Assembly: GCA_021555075.1 (NCBI GenBank)
Contig: JAKGBX010000002.1
Location: forward strand, 429,001-493,000
Direction: 5' to 3'
Source: Rhodobacteraceae bacterium LMO-JJ12
GTDB lineage: Bacteria > Pseudomonadota > Alphaproteobacteria > Rhodobacterales > Rhodobacteraceae
Length of the DNA: 64,000 bases
Within the stretch, counting starts at the first letter, position 1, and each line of letters begins with the position of its first letter. Of the stretch, positions 1 to 8,198 are shown in pieces. Below the pieces are notes generated by a model. That model was not told the origin of the DNA, made no database searches, and was given only the letters and a program-made list of their open reading frames with translations. The position numbers and the translations under genes are program-made.

Positions 1-1034
1 GGCGATGCGGCTGCAGGAGCCTGCTGTTGGTTACCCGAGGGTGACAGCCGCCGTTCGCGCGTTTGGGGGCGTGAACGCACGCGAGGCCGGGTTACGACCA
101 CTGCGGCGGCGCTTTTTGTGTCAGGGCGTGCCACGCGTGTCGCGTTGGCTGGAATGACCCCGTCGTATTTTTCCGCCCGGTAGCGGGCAACCAGAGAGTT
201 GCCTGCGGCCTTGTCCGCAAACGACCAGACGCCCAGTTCGCTGCCTTCGATCACCAATGCCAGAACGGCCTTTTCGATGGCTTGCTGAACGGCAATATAT
301 TTTCCCTCATTGGCACTATACCCGGCTTCCATCTCAAGCAGTTTGTCCAGTTCGATATACCGGAAGATGCTGCCTTGCAGGACCGATGAGGCAATGGATT
401 TCTGGGTTGTCACGCTGGTCAGTACTTCGCCGGTTTCCGTCGACACTGCACGCAAGGAGACTGTGACCGTATCCAGCTTCCATTCGGTATTGCTGCCGAT
501 GCCCAAGAACCGCGCGCCAAAGCCGCCCGTCTGCTGGTTAGAATCATAACCGACGATCCCACCCTGAAGGACGATTCCGGAATGGCTTAGCGGCCCAAGG
601 GCATTAGGATTGATCTGGTTTTCGCCACGATAAAGACGGCGCATTTCCGTGACGATTTGCCGTTCGCGGATCAAATCTTCAAGGCCGGAACGGTCCAAGA
701 CTGAGAACCAACGTCTCTCACCGGCATCCTGCAACGCCTTGATAAGCATAGACGATCCACCTTGAGTGACGGCGCGCGAAAGGGATTGCACAGTATCGCG
801 TTCCTTGAACTGGCCTGTCAGGTCGGGGAAATCATAGACTGCAACCTTGATGCGGGCGGAGGGCGGCGGCAGTTCGCGCAGCGCTCTGTTTTGGGTTGTC
901 ATGTCAATGATGGTCGGATTGGCCGTTTCGAGGAACTTTACTCCCATGTCGGCACAGCCGACCAGAAATAAGGTCGCCATGACCGGTACGATACGGCGAA
1001 ACACGCCAGACTTTGCCCTGAATCTATTGCCCAT
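1..1034 (-). CDS. csgG: Curli secretion channel lipoprotein CsgG (3' end beyond the window)
   Basis: This is the outer-membrane pore that exports curlin subunits from the periplasm. The frame is open from an ATG at 1034 to the left edge without a stop, so at least 344 residues are visible. A lipoprotein signal is clear: basic N-terminus, hydrophobic stretch, and lipobox LVGC at residues 24-27. The body matches the CsgG family, for example RIKVAVYDFPDLTGQF, ERDTVQSLSRA, and SSMLIKALQDAGERRWFSVL with DRSGLEDLIRERQI. E. coli CsgG has 277 residues, so this copy has a C-terminal extension rich in Pro, Arg, Ser and Gln. It follows csgF by 55 bp in the same direction, so the two probably share a transcript. 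Confidence 0.93.
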   Translation of the reverse strand, partial: MGNRFRAKSGVFRRIVPVMATLFLVGCADMGVKFLETANPTIIDMTTQNRALRELPPPSARIKVAVYDFPDLTGQFKERDTVQSLSRAVTQGGSSMLIKALQDAGERRWFSVLDRSGLEDLIRERQIVTEMRRLYRGENQINPNALGPLSHSGIVLQGGIVGYDSNQQTGGFGARFLGIGSNTEWKLDTVTVSLRAVSTETGEVLTSVTTQKSIASSVLQGSIFRYIELDKLLEMEAGYSANEGKYIAVQQAIEKAVLALVIEGSELGVWSFADKAAGNSLVARYRAEKYDGVIPANATRVARPDTKSAAAVVVTRPRVRSRPQTRERRLSPSGNQQQAPAAAS

Positions 1035-1089
1035 ACTGCCTGTCTACCTCTGCCCGTTTTCGCGCCTGTTATGCGTCGAATAATTTCTG

Positions 1090-1551
1090 TCAGCTACCAC
1101 TTGTCACCAATTGTGGCACGACAATTTCGGTTACCGTTCCGTCCAGCGAATCAACGATGACGAGTCGGATGGTATCGAGCGTGCGTTCAAACGAAACCGT
1201 TGTGGTGCCGAAGGTCACATTGCCTGATTCTTGTGGATTGGTGCCGAAGATCGCCTCGGTCACCTGGCCTGCGAGAGCCGATAGAAGTCGCCCTTCAAGC
1301 TGGCGGACGAACAATTCGGCGTCGGAACTGCCGCTATCGCCGCCCGAGTCGCTGCCGGTCGAGCCAAAGCCTTGGTTGGCATCTCTGGCGGTTGCATCGC
1401 GCTGCGCGTTTGCCAGCCCCAACAGATGCGACGAGTTCAGGGGATTGCCGCCAAAGGACGGGTTGGTCGGCGTGTAGACAAGGTCACGCGCGTACACGGG
1501 CGCTGAAAGCACCCCGAATAATAGCGTAGCGGCTATGTATCTGACCATCAT
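1090..1551 (-). CDS. csgF: Curli assembly component CsgF
   Basis: CsgF is the surface-exposed factor that couples the CsgG channel to curli nucleation. The protein has 153 residues, close to the E. coli protein. The N-terminal 21 residues form a Sec signal peptide ending PVYA. The diagnostic CsgF motif follows at once: LVYTPTNPSFGGNPLNSSHL. After a Gly/Ser/Asp-rich linker, the C-terminal half (FVRQLEGRLLSALAGQV onward) is typical of the family. I chose the ATG at 1551 because AGGAGG lies 5 bases upstream. A second in-frame ATG directly follows, and the frame stays open upstream to 1701 without family similarity. No csgE lies next to it. Confidence 0.93.
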   Translation of the reverse strand: MMVRYIAATLLFGVLSAPVYARDLVYTPTNPSFGGNPLNSSHLLGLANAQRDATARDANQGFGSTGSDSGGDSGSSDAELFVRQLEGRLLSALAGQVTEAIFGTNPQESGNVTFGTTTVSFERTLDTIRLVIVDSLDGTVTEIVVPQLVTSGS

Positions 1552-2192
1552 GTTGTCCTCCTGCCGAATTGATATGCGGCTGAATTGTGTCGAAGCAATA
1601 CGTTTAACGCCCAGTATCGCAATTGGAAAAGGAAAGAATAGGGCAACTATGAAGAAAACACCCGACGGAAGCGATTTTTTCTGAACCTGTTGTCTTGACA
1701 CAACTGATAGCGATCATTTGCGGCATTAGGGATACTCATTCGGGGTACTAAGGTGGACCCGTCTAAAAAACCTATTTTGTGTTCGGTTTTTGCGCGTTTT
1801 TGCGCGTGGCCTTGTTTTGATTCGGCGCCCCCGGAATCGAAGCAAACCCGCTTTTGGTGACTTATGGGATGAAAACTACCGGATAGCGAGAGTTGTTTTT
1901 GGGAGTTTCAGAGTCTGGTTTCTGCTGGGCCGCAGCACAATAGATTGAAAATATTAATGAATAGTTACTGTTTGCTGTCGCGAAACAGTCCATTTTGTGT
2001 CCTGAATGTGATGTTCGTTGCAAATTGCGTTCATTTAGTGGAAAATTTGCGAGATCGTAGTCTGCTGCTTTGATGTCTCGGGAAGGGGCGTGGCTGTAAG
2101 TCCAAGATCGTTTGTTGATTTCCGGGGGAGTGAGCGACACCGGAGGTTGCCTTGATTTGCTGCTCGAGTCTTTAAGAGAGGGAAATGATTTC
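1552..2192. promoter_or_regulatory. Divergent intergenic region between csgF and the curlin genes (641 bp)
   Basis: This gap separates the leftward csgF-csgG transcript from the rightward curlin array, so it must carry promoters for both directions. It is clearly more AT-rich than its surroundings, especially around 1890-2040. No convincing protein is encoded: the only long frame, on the minus strand at 1862-2194, has no signal or family similarity. No CsgD-type regulator gene sits here. I could not assign -10/-35 boxes with confidence. Confidence 0.6.
1787..1806. repeat. 10-bp perfect tandem duplication in the csgF/curlin intergenic region
   Basis: TTTTTGCGCG occurs twice back to back at 1787-1796 and 1797-1806. 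It lies within the putative divergent regulatory region. It could be a regulator site or simple slippage; nothing else distinguishes these. Confidence 0.6.
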
Positions 2193-3713
2193 ATGAAGAA
2201 TGTCTATTCAGCGCTGATTGCCACCACGGCGCTTGGTCTTTCGATGTCGATGGCTCAGGCCGGAGACAACAATGCGGCCTATCTCAACCAGGATGGCGCC
2301 GACAACAGTGCCTCGATCGACCAGTCTGGGTATTCGAACGATGCAGGGGATTCCTCGCGCATAATGCTGCAGGATGGCGACGACAACTCCATCAGCATCC
2401 TTCAAAACAATCCCGACAGCACTAAAGGTGGGGCCGAGATTGGCACGGGTGGCAACTACGGTCAGCATAATGATGGCGTCGACCAGTTGGGTAACCGCAA
2501 CGTACTCAGCGTGAACCAGAAGTATGGTTCGGGAATCTACGAAGTTCAGCAGGATTCGATCGGTGCCGCCTCGACGCCGACCCTGACCACGAACTCTGTG
2601 AATGCGACCCAGCAGGGCAATATGCGGGTGAACCAAATCCATCAGACCTACACCGGCGACGGCACGACTGATGCGGGCAACTCGATCACGATCTCGCAGA
2701 TCGGGGGCCAGTTTCAGCTTAGCTATGTGGGCGACAGCAACGGTTTTCAATTCCTCGACCGGGGTCTGTTCCAGACCGGTTCGGGCAACAGCATGGACAT
2801 TACGCAAACAGGCCCAGGCCACGCGTTGATCCGTGGCATACAGACCGGCAAGGGTAACACCGCGACCACCACACAGACCGGTGCGGGCAACCGCATTAAC
2901 ACGATTGACCAGAACTCGCTGTCAGGCGCCACCGGCAACACCGCCAGAATTGTTCAGAGCGGAGCGAATAACGGCGTCGGGGGCCTTTCTTCGGGCAGCT
3001 TTGCTGAGATGTCAGGTGCAGATTCGTCGGTCGTCCGTCAGGTTGGCGGCGGCAACGATGTCGACTATGCGGCCTTCGGTAATGGCAATCAGTTCGGGTT
3101 CGACCAGAACGGTACGGACAATACGGTCGGTCTCATCACGGTGACTGGCGACGACAACGAGCTGGGTGTCAAACAGGACGGTACGGCAAACGTTTTGGAC
3201 CTCGGCGTGATTACCGGGGACCGCAACAACGTTGGCGTCCGTCAGGATGGCACCAACCATGCCCAGATTACTCTGACCAACTTCAGCGATGACAACCAGG
3301 TCTGGGTCGATCAGATCGGTGCTAATACCGCCGCCAAAATCACCATAGACGGTGATTCCAATCTTGCCCGGCTCGAGCAGAACGGCACCAATAGCGCTGA
3401 CATTAATATCACCGGCGATTTCAACAACAACTCCGGCACGACCAATTGGGATGGCGTCGCGGCGAACGTTCTGGGCCTGGCCTCGGTGGGGCTGATGTCG
3501 CAGACCGGCATGGGGAACAGCCTGACGGTCACCGTAACCAGCAGCCATAACCTCTGGGCCACCGAACAGACCGGCCCGGACAATACGATCCTGGCTTCGG
3601 TCGGCGGCGGCGACGGCAATCGGTTTGCGGTGAAGCAAGTCAGCACCACATTGGGCAACCACGCCACCGTCACGCAAAACGGCAACGGCAACAACGCCGG
3701 CGTCAGCCAGTAA
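2193..3713 (+). CDS. Large curlin-repeat protein, paralogue 1
   Basis: This is a putative secreted amyloid subunit of 506 residues, more than three times the size of E. coli CsgA. Residues 1-23 are a Sec signal peptide ending SMAQA. The mature protein is built of curlin-type units with the pattern N-x-A-x3-Q-x-G, for example DNSASIDQSG, DNSISILQNN and NRNVLSVNQK. It is very rich in Asn, Gly, Gln, Asp, Ser and Thr. It ends NGNGNNAGVSQ, shared with paralogue 2. The ATG at 2193 is chosen over earlier in-frame starts because the signal peptide begins there and GAGAGGG lies upstream. It is first in a five-gene array opposite csgF-csgG. Whether it acts as a CsgA-like fibre subunit or a CsgB-like nucleator cannot be told. 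Confidence 0.9.
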   Translation: MKNVYSALIATTALGLSMSMAQAGDNNAAYLNQDGADNSASIDQSGYSNDAGDSSRIMLQDGDDNSISILQNNPDSTKGGAEIGTGGNYGQHNDGVDQLGNRNVLSVNQKYGSGIYEVQQDSIGAASTPTLTTNSVNATQQGNMRVNQIHQTYTGDGTTDAGNSITISQIGGQFQLSYVGDSNGFQFLDRGLFQTGSGNSMDITQTGPGHALIRGIQTGKGNTATTTQTGAGNRINTIDQNSLSGATGNTARIVQSGANNGVGGLSSGSFAEMSGADSSVVRQVGGGNDVDYAAFGNGNQFGFDQNGTDNTVGLITVTGDDNELGVKQDGTANVLDLGVITGDRNNVGVRQDGTNHAQITLTNFSDDNQVWVDQIGANTAAKITIDGDSNLARLEQNGTNSADINITGDFNNNSGTTNWDGVAANVLGLASVGLMSQTGMGNSLTVTVTSSHNLWATEQTGPDNTILASVGGGDGNRFAVKQVSTTLGNHATVTQNGNGNNAGVSQ

Positions 3714-3778
3714 TTGGGAAACATGGGTGGCGAGGCTGTCGGCGTGGCGGCCTCGTCGGGGGAAATTGTAAGGCCTGC
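3668..3778 (+). repeat. 111-bp direct repeat, copy 1 (3' end of curlin 1 plus downstream spacer)
   Basis: By eye this segment is identical over its full length to 5325-5435. It begins inside the last codons of curlin 1 (VTQNGNGNNAGVSQ), crosses the stop codon and covers 65 bp of spacer. Beyond it the two spacers remain similar (CATTGGAA, then GCACGGTCTT), so the duplication was originally longer. Confidence 0.95.
3731..3755 (+). terminator. Hairpin in the spacer between curlins 1 and 2
   Basis: CGAGGC at 3731-3736 pairs with GCCTCG at 3750-3755 across a 13-base loop. No T-run follows, so it is a weak terminator, an attenuator or an mRNA-stabilising structure rather than a full stop. The same hairpin recurs at 5388-5412 within the 111-bp repeat. 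Confidence 0.4.
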
Positions 3779-3828
3779 GTAGAAACATTGGAATCCGCAC
3801 GGTCTTCAACCATTTGGAGCAGAACCAC

Positions 3829-5370
3829 ATGACTATTACCAGATCAATCCTGACCGCCACTACGGCACTTACCCTCAGCATGAGCGCGGCCTATGCCGGA
3901 GAGAACAATGCCGCCTACCTCGATCAGACAGGAGCCGGTAACAGCGCTTCGATCGACCAGACGGGTGGGAATAGCAACCAGGCTGGCCGGGCAGCGCAGG
4001 ACGTGACCCAGAACGGTGACAACAACGACATCACCATCCTTCAGATGAACAACGAGAACCGGATGGGTGTCTCGTCGAACGGGTCGAGCGGTGCGGTGAT
4101 TCAAACCGGATCACAGAACGTTCTGGATGCACAACAGGATGGATACCGAAACGGAACGAACTCTGTGCTTCAGACTTCGGTCGCAGGCTTGGGTGGCACA
4201 GCAAACTCTGCGACGATCAAACAGTTGGGTAATTATGGCGGCATCGGCACGGTAGAACAAAGCAGCGCTGTCGCGTCGACCTCGGTCATGAACACTGCGA
4301 CGCTGACCCAGCAGGGCGGTAACAGTATTAAGATCGGCACCGTGGATCAGGAATTCACCGGCGCGAGCGGAGATGCCGGAAACGTTGTAACGATCTTTCA
4401 GAACGGCCCGACAAACAACGTCGGCACGGCAAGTCAGGTCGGTTTTGCAAACAACATTGATATTTCCCAATCGGGAGGCAGGACGAACAAAGTCGCGTCC
4501 GCCGAACAGGTAGGCTCGGACAACGATGCCTTGTTGTCTTTCACCGGAGACTATAACGGCAATCTCGGGATCACTGCCGGCAGCCTGGCAGCAGCGTCGG
4601 GTGCTGGGTCCAGCGCCGTCTGGCAGTCGGGCGTTGGCAACTACGTCGATTTCGCCGCGACCGGGGACAGCAACCAGTTTGGATTTTACCAAAACGGCAA
4701 CTCCAACAGCGTCGGGCTGATCACCATCACCGGCGACAGCAACGAGTTGGGTGTTTGGCAGGATGGAACAAGTAACATCCTGGATCTGGGTGTGATTGCG
4801 GGGAACAGCAACGACGTCGGCGTCCGTCAGGACGGAACCAACTATGCCTGGATCAACCTCACCAACATGAGCGACAGCAACGATGTCTGGGTCGATCAGA
4901 CCGGCACAAACGTGTTGGCCACCGTGGATATCGACGGCGACAGCAATGATATCCAGCTGCGTCAGGGGTATGATGGCGTCTCTGGCGGCAGCAACTCGGC
5001 CGATATCGACATCGTCGGCAATTCCAACTTTGCCGACCTGCGTCAGTGGGGAGGCAACATGGCCACATTGAACATCGCGGGCGATAATAATAACAACACC
5101 AGTCTGGCAAGCTGGGGCGGCGTTGCGGCTTCGACCTCGGGTCTGACCACTGTCGGGCTGATGGAACAGACCGGTTTCGGCAATGACCTGACTGTGAGCG
5201 TGAACGGCAGCGACAATTTGTTCGCCACCAACCAGAGCGGGACGAACAACGTCATCCTGGCCACGGTCACGGGCAGCATGAACCAGTTCGGTGTCGCGCA
5301 GAGCGGAGCCAGCAGCATGGCCAACGTCACGCAAAACGGCAACGGCAACAACGCCGGCGTCAGCCAGTAA
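3829..5370 (+). CDS. Large curlin-repeat protein, paralogue 2
   Basis: A putative secreted curli subunit of 513 residues. The signal peptide (residues 1-23, beginning MTITRSILTATTALTLSMSA and ending YA) is almost the same as that of paralogue 3. The mature part starts GENNAAYLDQTG and continues with curlin units such as GNSASIDQTG and NDITILQMNN. Its central and C-terminal parts closely parallel paralogue 1: both have FGFxQNG, VGLITxTGD, NDVGVRQDGTN-type and VGLMxQTGxGN segments. The start is set at the ATG preceded by GGAG; an in-frame start 15 bases earlier lacks a better site. It lies 115 bp after paralogue 1, in the same direction. Confidence 0.9.
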   Translation: MTITRSILTATTALTLSMSAAYAGENNAAYLDQTGAGNSASIDQTGGNSNQAGRAAQDVTQNGDNNDITILQMNNENRMGVSSNGSSGAVIQTGSQNVLDAQQDGYRNGTNSVLQTSVAGLGGTANSATIKQLGNYGGIGTVEQSSAVASTSVMNTATLTQQGGNSIKIGTVDQEFTGASGDAGNVVTIFQNGPTNNVGTASQVGFANNIDISQSGGRTNKVASAEQVGSDNDALLSFTGDYNGNLGITAGSLAAASGAGSSAVWQSGVGNYVDFAATGDSNQFGFYQNGNSNSVGLITITGDSNELGVWQDGTSNILDLGVIAGNSNDVGVRQDGTNYAWINLTNMSDSNDVWVDQTGTNVLATVDIDGDSNDIQLRQGYDGVSGGSNSADIDIVGNSNFADLRQWGGNMATLNIAGDNNNNTSLASWGGVAASTSGLTTVGLMEQTGFGNDLTVSVNGSDNLFATNQSGTNNVILATVTGSMNQFGVAQSGASSMANVTQNGNGNNAGVSQ

Positions 5371-5435
5371 TTGGGAAACATGGGTGGCGAGGCTGTCGGC
5401 GTGGCGGCCTCGTCGGGGGAAATTGTAAGGCCTGC
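5325..5435 (+). repeat. 111-bp direct repeat, copy 2 (3' end of curlin 2 plus downstream spacer)
   Basis: The perfect partner of 3668-3778. It covers the final codons and stop of curlin 2 and the first part of the spacer to curlin 3. It marks a recent duplication or gene conversion between paralogues 1 and 2. Confidence 0.95.
5388..5412 (+). terminator. Hairpin in the spacer between curlins 2 and 3
   Basis: The same 6-bp stem (CGAGGC/GCCTCG) and 13-base loop as at 3731-3755, within the second copy of the 111-bp repeat. It lacks a T-run, so partial termination or transcript stabilisation is more likely than full termination. Confidence 0.4.
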
Positions 5436-5485
5436 CAAATGTCATTGGAAATGGCACGGTCTTTAATCTTTGGGAGTAACACTAC

Positions 5486-6778
5486 ATGACTATTACGAGA
5501 TCAATTCTGAGCGCCACAACGGCCCTGACCCTCAGCATGGGCGCGGCTTATGCTGACCCAAACACTCTTTTCCTTGATCAGGACGGTGATAATAACTCGG
5601 CCGTGATTGAGCAGGATATCGTCGGCTTTTATGGCGATGACGCCGGTGGCAATGACTTTGGCACCGCATCGAACCACGCTTTGCAGCAGGGCGACGGGAA
5701 CGACATGAGCTTCAAGAACGGTACCAAGAACTACCATTCGAACCTCAGCGCGGGTGATAACGATGTGCTGGAAGCCAAGCAGCTCGGCGATAATAACAAG
5801 ATGTATATCGAGAATAACAGCTACGGTTCCTCGGGCGATACCGCTTCGTCAGGCAATACAATCGAAAGTGCCATTCAGGATGGTGACAACAACTATGTGA
5901 ATTTCGTGCGCCAGAATGCGGATAATGGCACAGTCGAAACGGCGTATCAGGAAGGCAACAGGAACTTCCTTCGCATCGTACAGCTGCATGGCAATGGCAA
6001 CAGTGTTGGCACGGCGAGCCAAATTGGTTCGAACAACGGCTTCAACCAATACAACAATACGCGCCAGGGCATCTATATTAGGCAAGGTGGCGTAAGCCCG
6101 AGCGTGCTTGGCAACAACAACCGCGTGGACGAAGCGTCGATTGTCGGATCGAACAATGGTTCCATTCCTGACCAACCTGGCATCTATATTGAACAATTTG
6201 GTTCGGACAACGGTTTGAATTCTTCCACCGCTCAGATTTTCGGCTCCTACAACCAAATCCGTGTCATGGAGGCCGGAGACGGCAACAACTTCAGCGTTGT
6301 TCAGGGTAACTCTGCCGCTGCTGGCTCGGAAAATATTGCCAATCTGGATCAAACCGGAAACTACAACGATGCTGCGATTACACAGGATGGTTCCCGTAAC
6401 TATGTAACTGCCCGTCAGTATGGTGACAGCAACCTGCTTACGGCGACCTTTGTCGGCAACGATAATGGTGTCGGCACGATGGACGGTGTGGCCGGTGCGC
6501 TGGCGGATCTGAGCGCTACTGACGATCTGTTCCAAGGCAATATCTTCCAGGATTCGACCACCGGGGCCTCGGGTAACACGATCAGCTATGTGGTCAACGG
6601 CAACAACAATCTATTTGCCTTTGCACAAATCGGCGGCGCCAATTCAATCGACGGTAAGGTCGGCACGGCAGGCTCGTCAAACGGCAACCAGGTTGCCGTG
6701 CTGCAGAACGGGTCGGGCAATGGCACGACCTTTACCCAGAACGGTGGCGGCAACAACAACCTAGCCGTTTCGCAATAA
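5486..6778 (+). CDS. Large curlin-repeat protein, paralogue 3
   Basis: A putative secreted curli subunit of 430 residues. Residues 1-23 form a Sec signal peptide ending GAAYA, nearly identical to that of paralogue 2. The mature start DPNTLFLDQDGDNNSAVIEQ contains the first curlin unit. Further units include NDVLEAKQLGDNN, NYVNFVRQN and NFLRIVQLHGNGN. The end, GSGNGTTFTQNGGGN then NNLAVSQ, is shared with paralogue 4: the last 118 nt of the two genes differ at only 7 positions. Its middle part is more irregular than in paralogues 1 and 2, with few matches between the pairs. It forms a second sub-pair with paralogue 4. Confidence 0.9.
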   Translation: MTITRSILSATTALTLSMGAAYADPNTLFLDQDGDNNSAVIEQDIVGFYGDDAGGNDFGTASNHALQQGDGNDMSFKNGTKNYHSNLSAGDNDVLEAKQLGDNNKMYIENNSYGSSGDTASSGNTIESAIQDGDNNYVNFVRQNADNGTVETAYQEGNRNFLRIVQLHGNGNSVGTASQIGSNNGFNQYNNTRQGIYIRQGGVSPSVLGNNNRVDEASIVGSNNGSIPDQPGIYIEQFGSDNGLNSSTAQIFGSYNQIRVMEAGDGNNFSVVQGNSAAAGSENIANLDQTGNYNDAAITQDGSRNYVTARQYGDSNLLTATFVGNDNGVGTMDGVAGALADLSATDDLFQGNIFQDSTTGASGNTISYVVNGNNNLFAFAQIGGANSIDGKVGTAGSSNGNQVAVLQNGSGNGTTFTQNGGGNNNLAVSQ

Positions 6779-6786
6779 TGCCAAAA

Positions 6787-6813
6787 GCCGGGACCGCACG
6801 ATGCTGTTCCGGC
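6787..6813 (+). terminator. Hairpin in the spacer between curlins 3 and 4
   Basis: GCCGGGA at 6787-6793 can pair with TTCCGGC at 6807-6813 (7 bp including one G-U), with a 13-base loop. No T-run follows. It starts 8 bases after the curlin 3 stop, the place expected for a 3' protective or attenuating structure. Confidence 0.35.
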
Positions 6814-6865
6814 AACTTGGCGTAAACAGAAAATTGACTGACAAACCAAAGGTGGAACTATTTAT

Positions 6866-8116
6866 ATGACCTATTTCAAAACGGCCTTCGCAGCCACAAC
6901 GGCCCTGACCCTCAGCATGGGCGCAGCTTATGCCGACAGCAACACGCTGTTTCTCGACCAGACTGGTTCTGATAACGACGCCACTATCCATCAGTCCGGC
7001 ACGGCCAGCCACCCATCCGCCGGAGGCAATGACATTGGTCTCAGCGGGGCACCTGTCCTTCAGAACGGTGATGGCAACTTTTTGAGCTACACCAACAGCG
7101 GATATGCAAGCGGCAGCGACAACGACATCGTCAAGCTGGAGCAAAATGGCGACGAAAACTGGTTCCAAGCGAGGGATAGCAACCAAGCCACGGGCAACAG
7201 AATCAATGACGTTCAGCAGGACGGCAATATCAACCAGGCCCTCGTCGTGCGGGCAGGAGAGACGGGTTCGGTTGTCGAGCAGATTGTCATGGACGGCAAC
7301 TCGAACGTTCTCGTCATCGACCAGGGCAAGGCCGCAACGGGTGGCGGTAGCAACACAGTCACGCTGGCCAAGATTGTCGGTAGCGGCAATGGCAACACGA
7401 ATACCACCGCAGCCTACCGCGGCGCCTATGGGAATGTGGCTGGCGTTTACGTTGTTCAAAAGGGTTCAACTGGCAACCCCGCCATAGGCAACATGGTGCA
7501 AGAAGCCAGCATTGAGGGCAACGATAACCGCAATTTCTCTGGTTGGGGCGGCAATGCAGTTTCCGTCATTCAGAACGGGAGCTACAACGGTACTGGCTTC
7601 TCGATCGCGCGCATGATCGGGTCTGATGGCAACAAGATTGCGGTCCAACAAACAGGCGACGGCAACAACTTTGCCGTTTACCAGGGCACCGTTACCTCTG
7701 ATACCGGCAACGTCGCACTTGTCGATCAGATCGGCGACGGCAATGGCGTTACGATTGACCAGGATGGCAGCTATAACTCGACGACCGCCAGCTTCACCGG
7801 CAATGACAACGGCGTTGGAACGATGAACGGCGTGGCTGGAAACCTCGAAAGCTCAAGCCTATTCCTGTCGCAGGGCAACATCTTCCAGGATTCGTCCTTG
7901 GCACTGTCGGGCAACACAGTCAGCTATGCCGTCACCGGCAACAGCAACCTGTTCGCCTTCGCCCAGATTGGCGGCGGCAACACGATTGATGGTCAGGTCG
8001 GCACGATCGGCTCGTCAAACGGCAACCAGGTTGCTGTGCTGCAGAACGGGTCGGGCAATGGCACGACCTTTACCCAGAACGGTGGCGGCAATAACAATCT
8101 GGCCGTTTCGCAATAA
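6866..8116 (+). CDS. Large curlin-repeat protein, paralogue 4
   Basis: A putative secreted curli subunit of 416 residues. The signal peptide ends LSMGAAYA, as in paralogue 3, though its first residues differ (MTYFKTAF). The mature start DSNTLFLDQTGSDNDATIHQ is a curlin unit, followed by others such as NDIVKLEQNGDEN, NRINDVQQDGNIN and NVALVDQIGDGN. The C-terminal about 40 residues are almost identical to paralogue 3. It starts 87 bp after paralogue 3 and is followed by the strongest hairpin of the array, so it may be the last gene of the main transcript. Confidence 0.9.
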   Translation: MTYFKTAFAATTALTLSMGAAYADSNTLFLDQTGSDNDATIHQSGTASHPSAGGNDIGLSGAPVLQNGDGNFLSYTNSGYASGSDNDIVKLEQNGDENWFQARDSNQATGNRINDVQQDGNINQALVVRAGETGSVVEQIVMDGNSNVLVIDQGKAATGGGSNTVTLAKIVGSGNGNTNTTAAYRGAYGNVAGVYVVQKGSTGNPAIGNMVQEASIEGNDNRNFSGWGGNAVSVIQNGSYNGTGFSIARMIGSDGNKIAVQQTGDGNNFAVYQGTVTSDTGNVALVDQIGDGNGVTIDQDGSYNSTTASFTGNDNGVGTMNGVAGNLESSSLFLSQGNIFQDSSLALSGNTVSYAVTGNSNLFAFAQIGGGNTIDGQVGTIGSSNGNQVAVLQNGSGNGTTFTQNGGGNNNLAVSQ

Positions 8117-8140
8117 GGCGAACCCGCCCGAAAACGAATT

Positions 8141-8164
8141 GCCGGGGCCACATGCGGCCCCGGC
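8141..8164 (+). terminator. Strong GC-rich hairpin between curlins 4 and 5
   Basis: GCCGGGGCC at 8141-8149 pairs perfectly with GGCCCCGGC at 8156-8164 over a 6-base loop, followed by ATCTTTG. The tail is a weak U-tract, so termination is probably partial. It lies only 35 bp before the curlin 5 start, which suggests a lower expression level for curlin 5 or a separate start for it. Confidence 0.6.
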
Positions 8165-8198
8165 ATCTTTGTAGATTTACATAAACTGGACCTGTGCC

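Noticed and set aside
1815-1860. A tRNA-like string near GGCGCCCCCGGAATCGAAGC.
   Set aside because: No cloverleaf or TTCGAnTC arm at correct spacing could be drawn.
1862-2194. A 110-codon minus-strand frame in the csgF/curlin gap.
   Set aside because: No domain, signal or ribosome site; the AT-rich regulatory gap explains it better.
3012-5457. Long minus-strand open frames over the curlin genes (3012-3881, 4111-5457 and others).
   Set aside because: They mirror the repetitive curlin codons on the other strand, lack signal peptides, ribosome sites and family similarity, and conflict with clear curlin genes.
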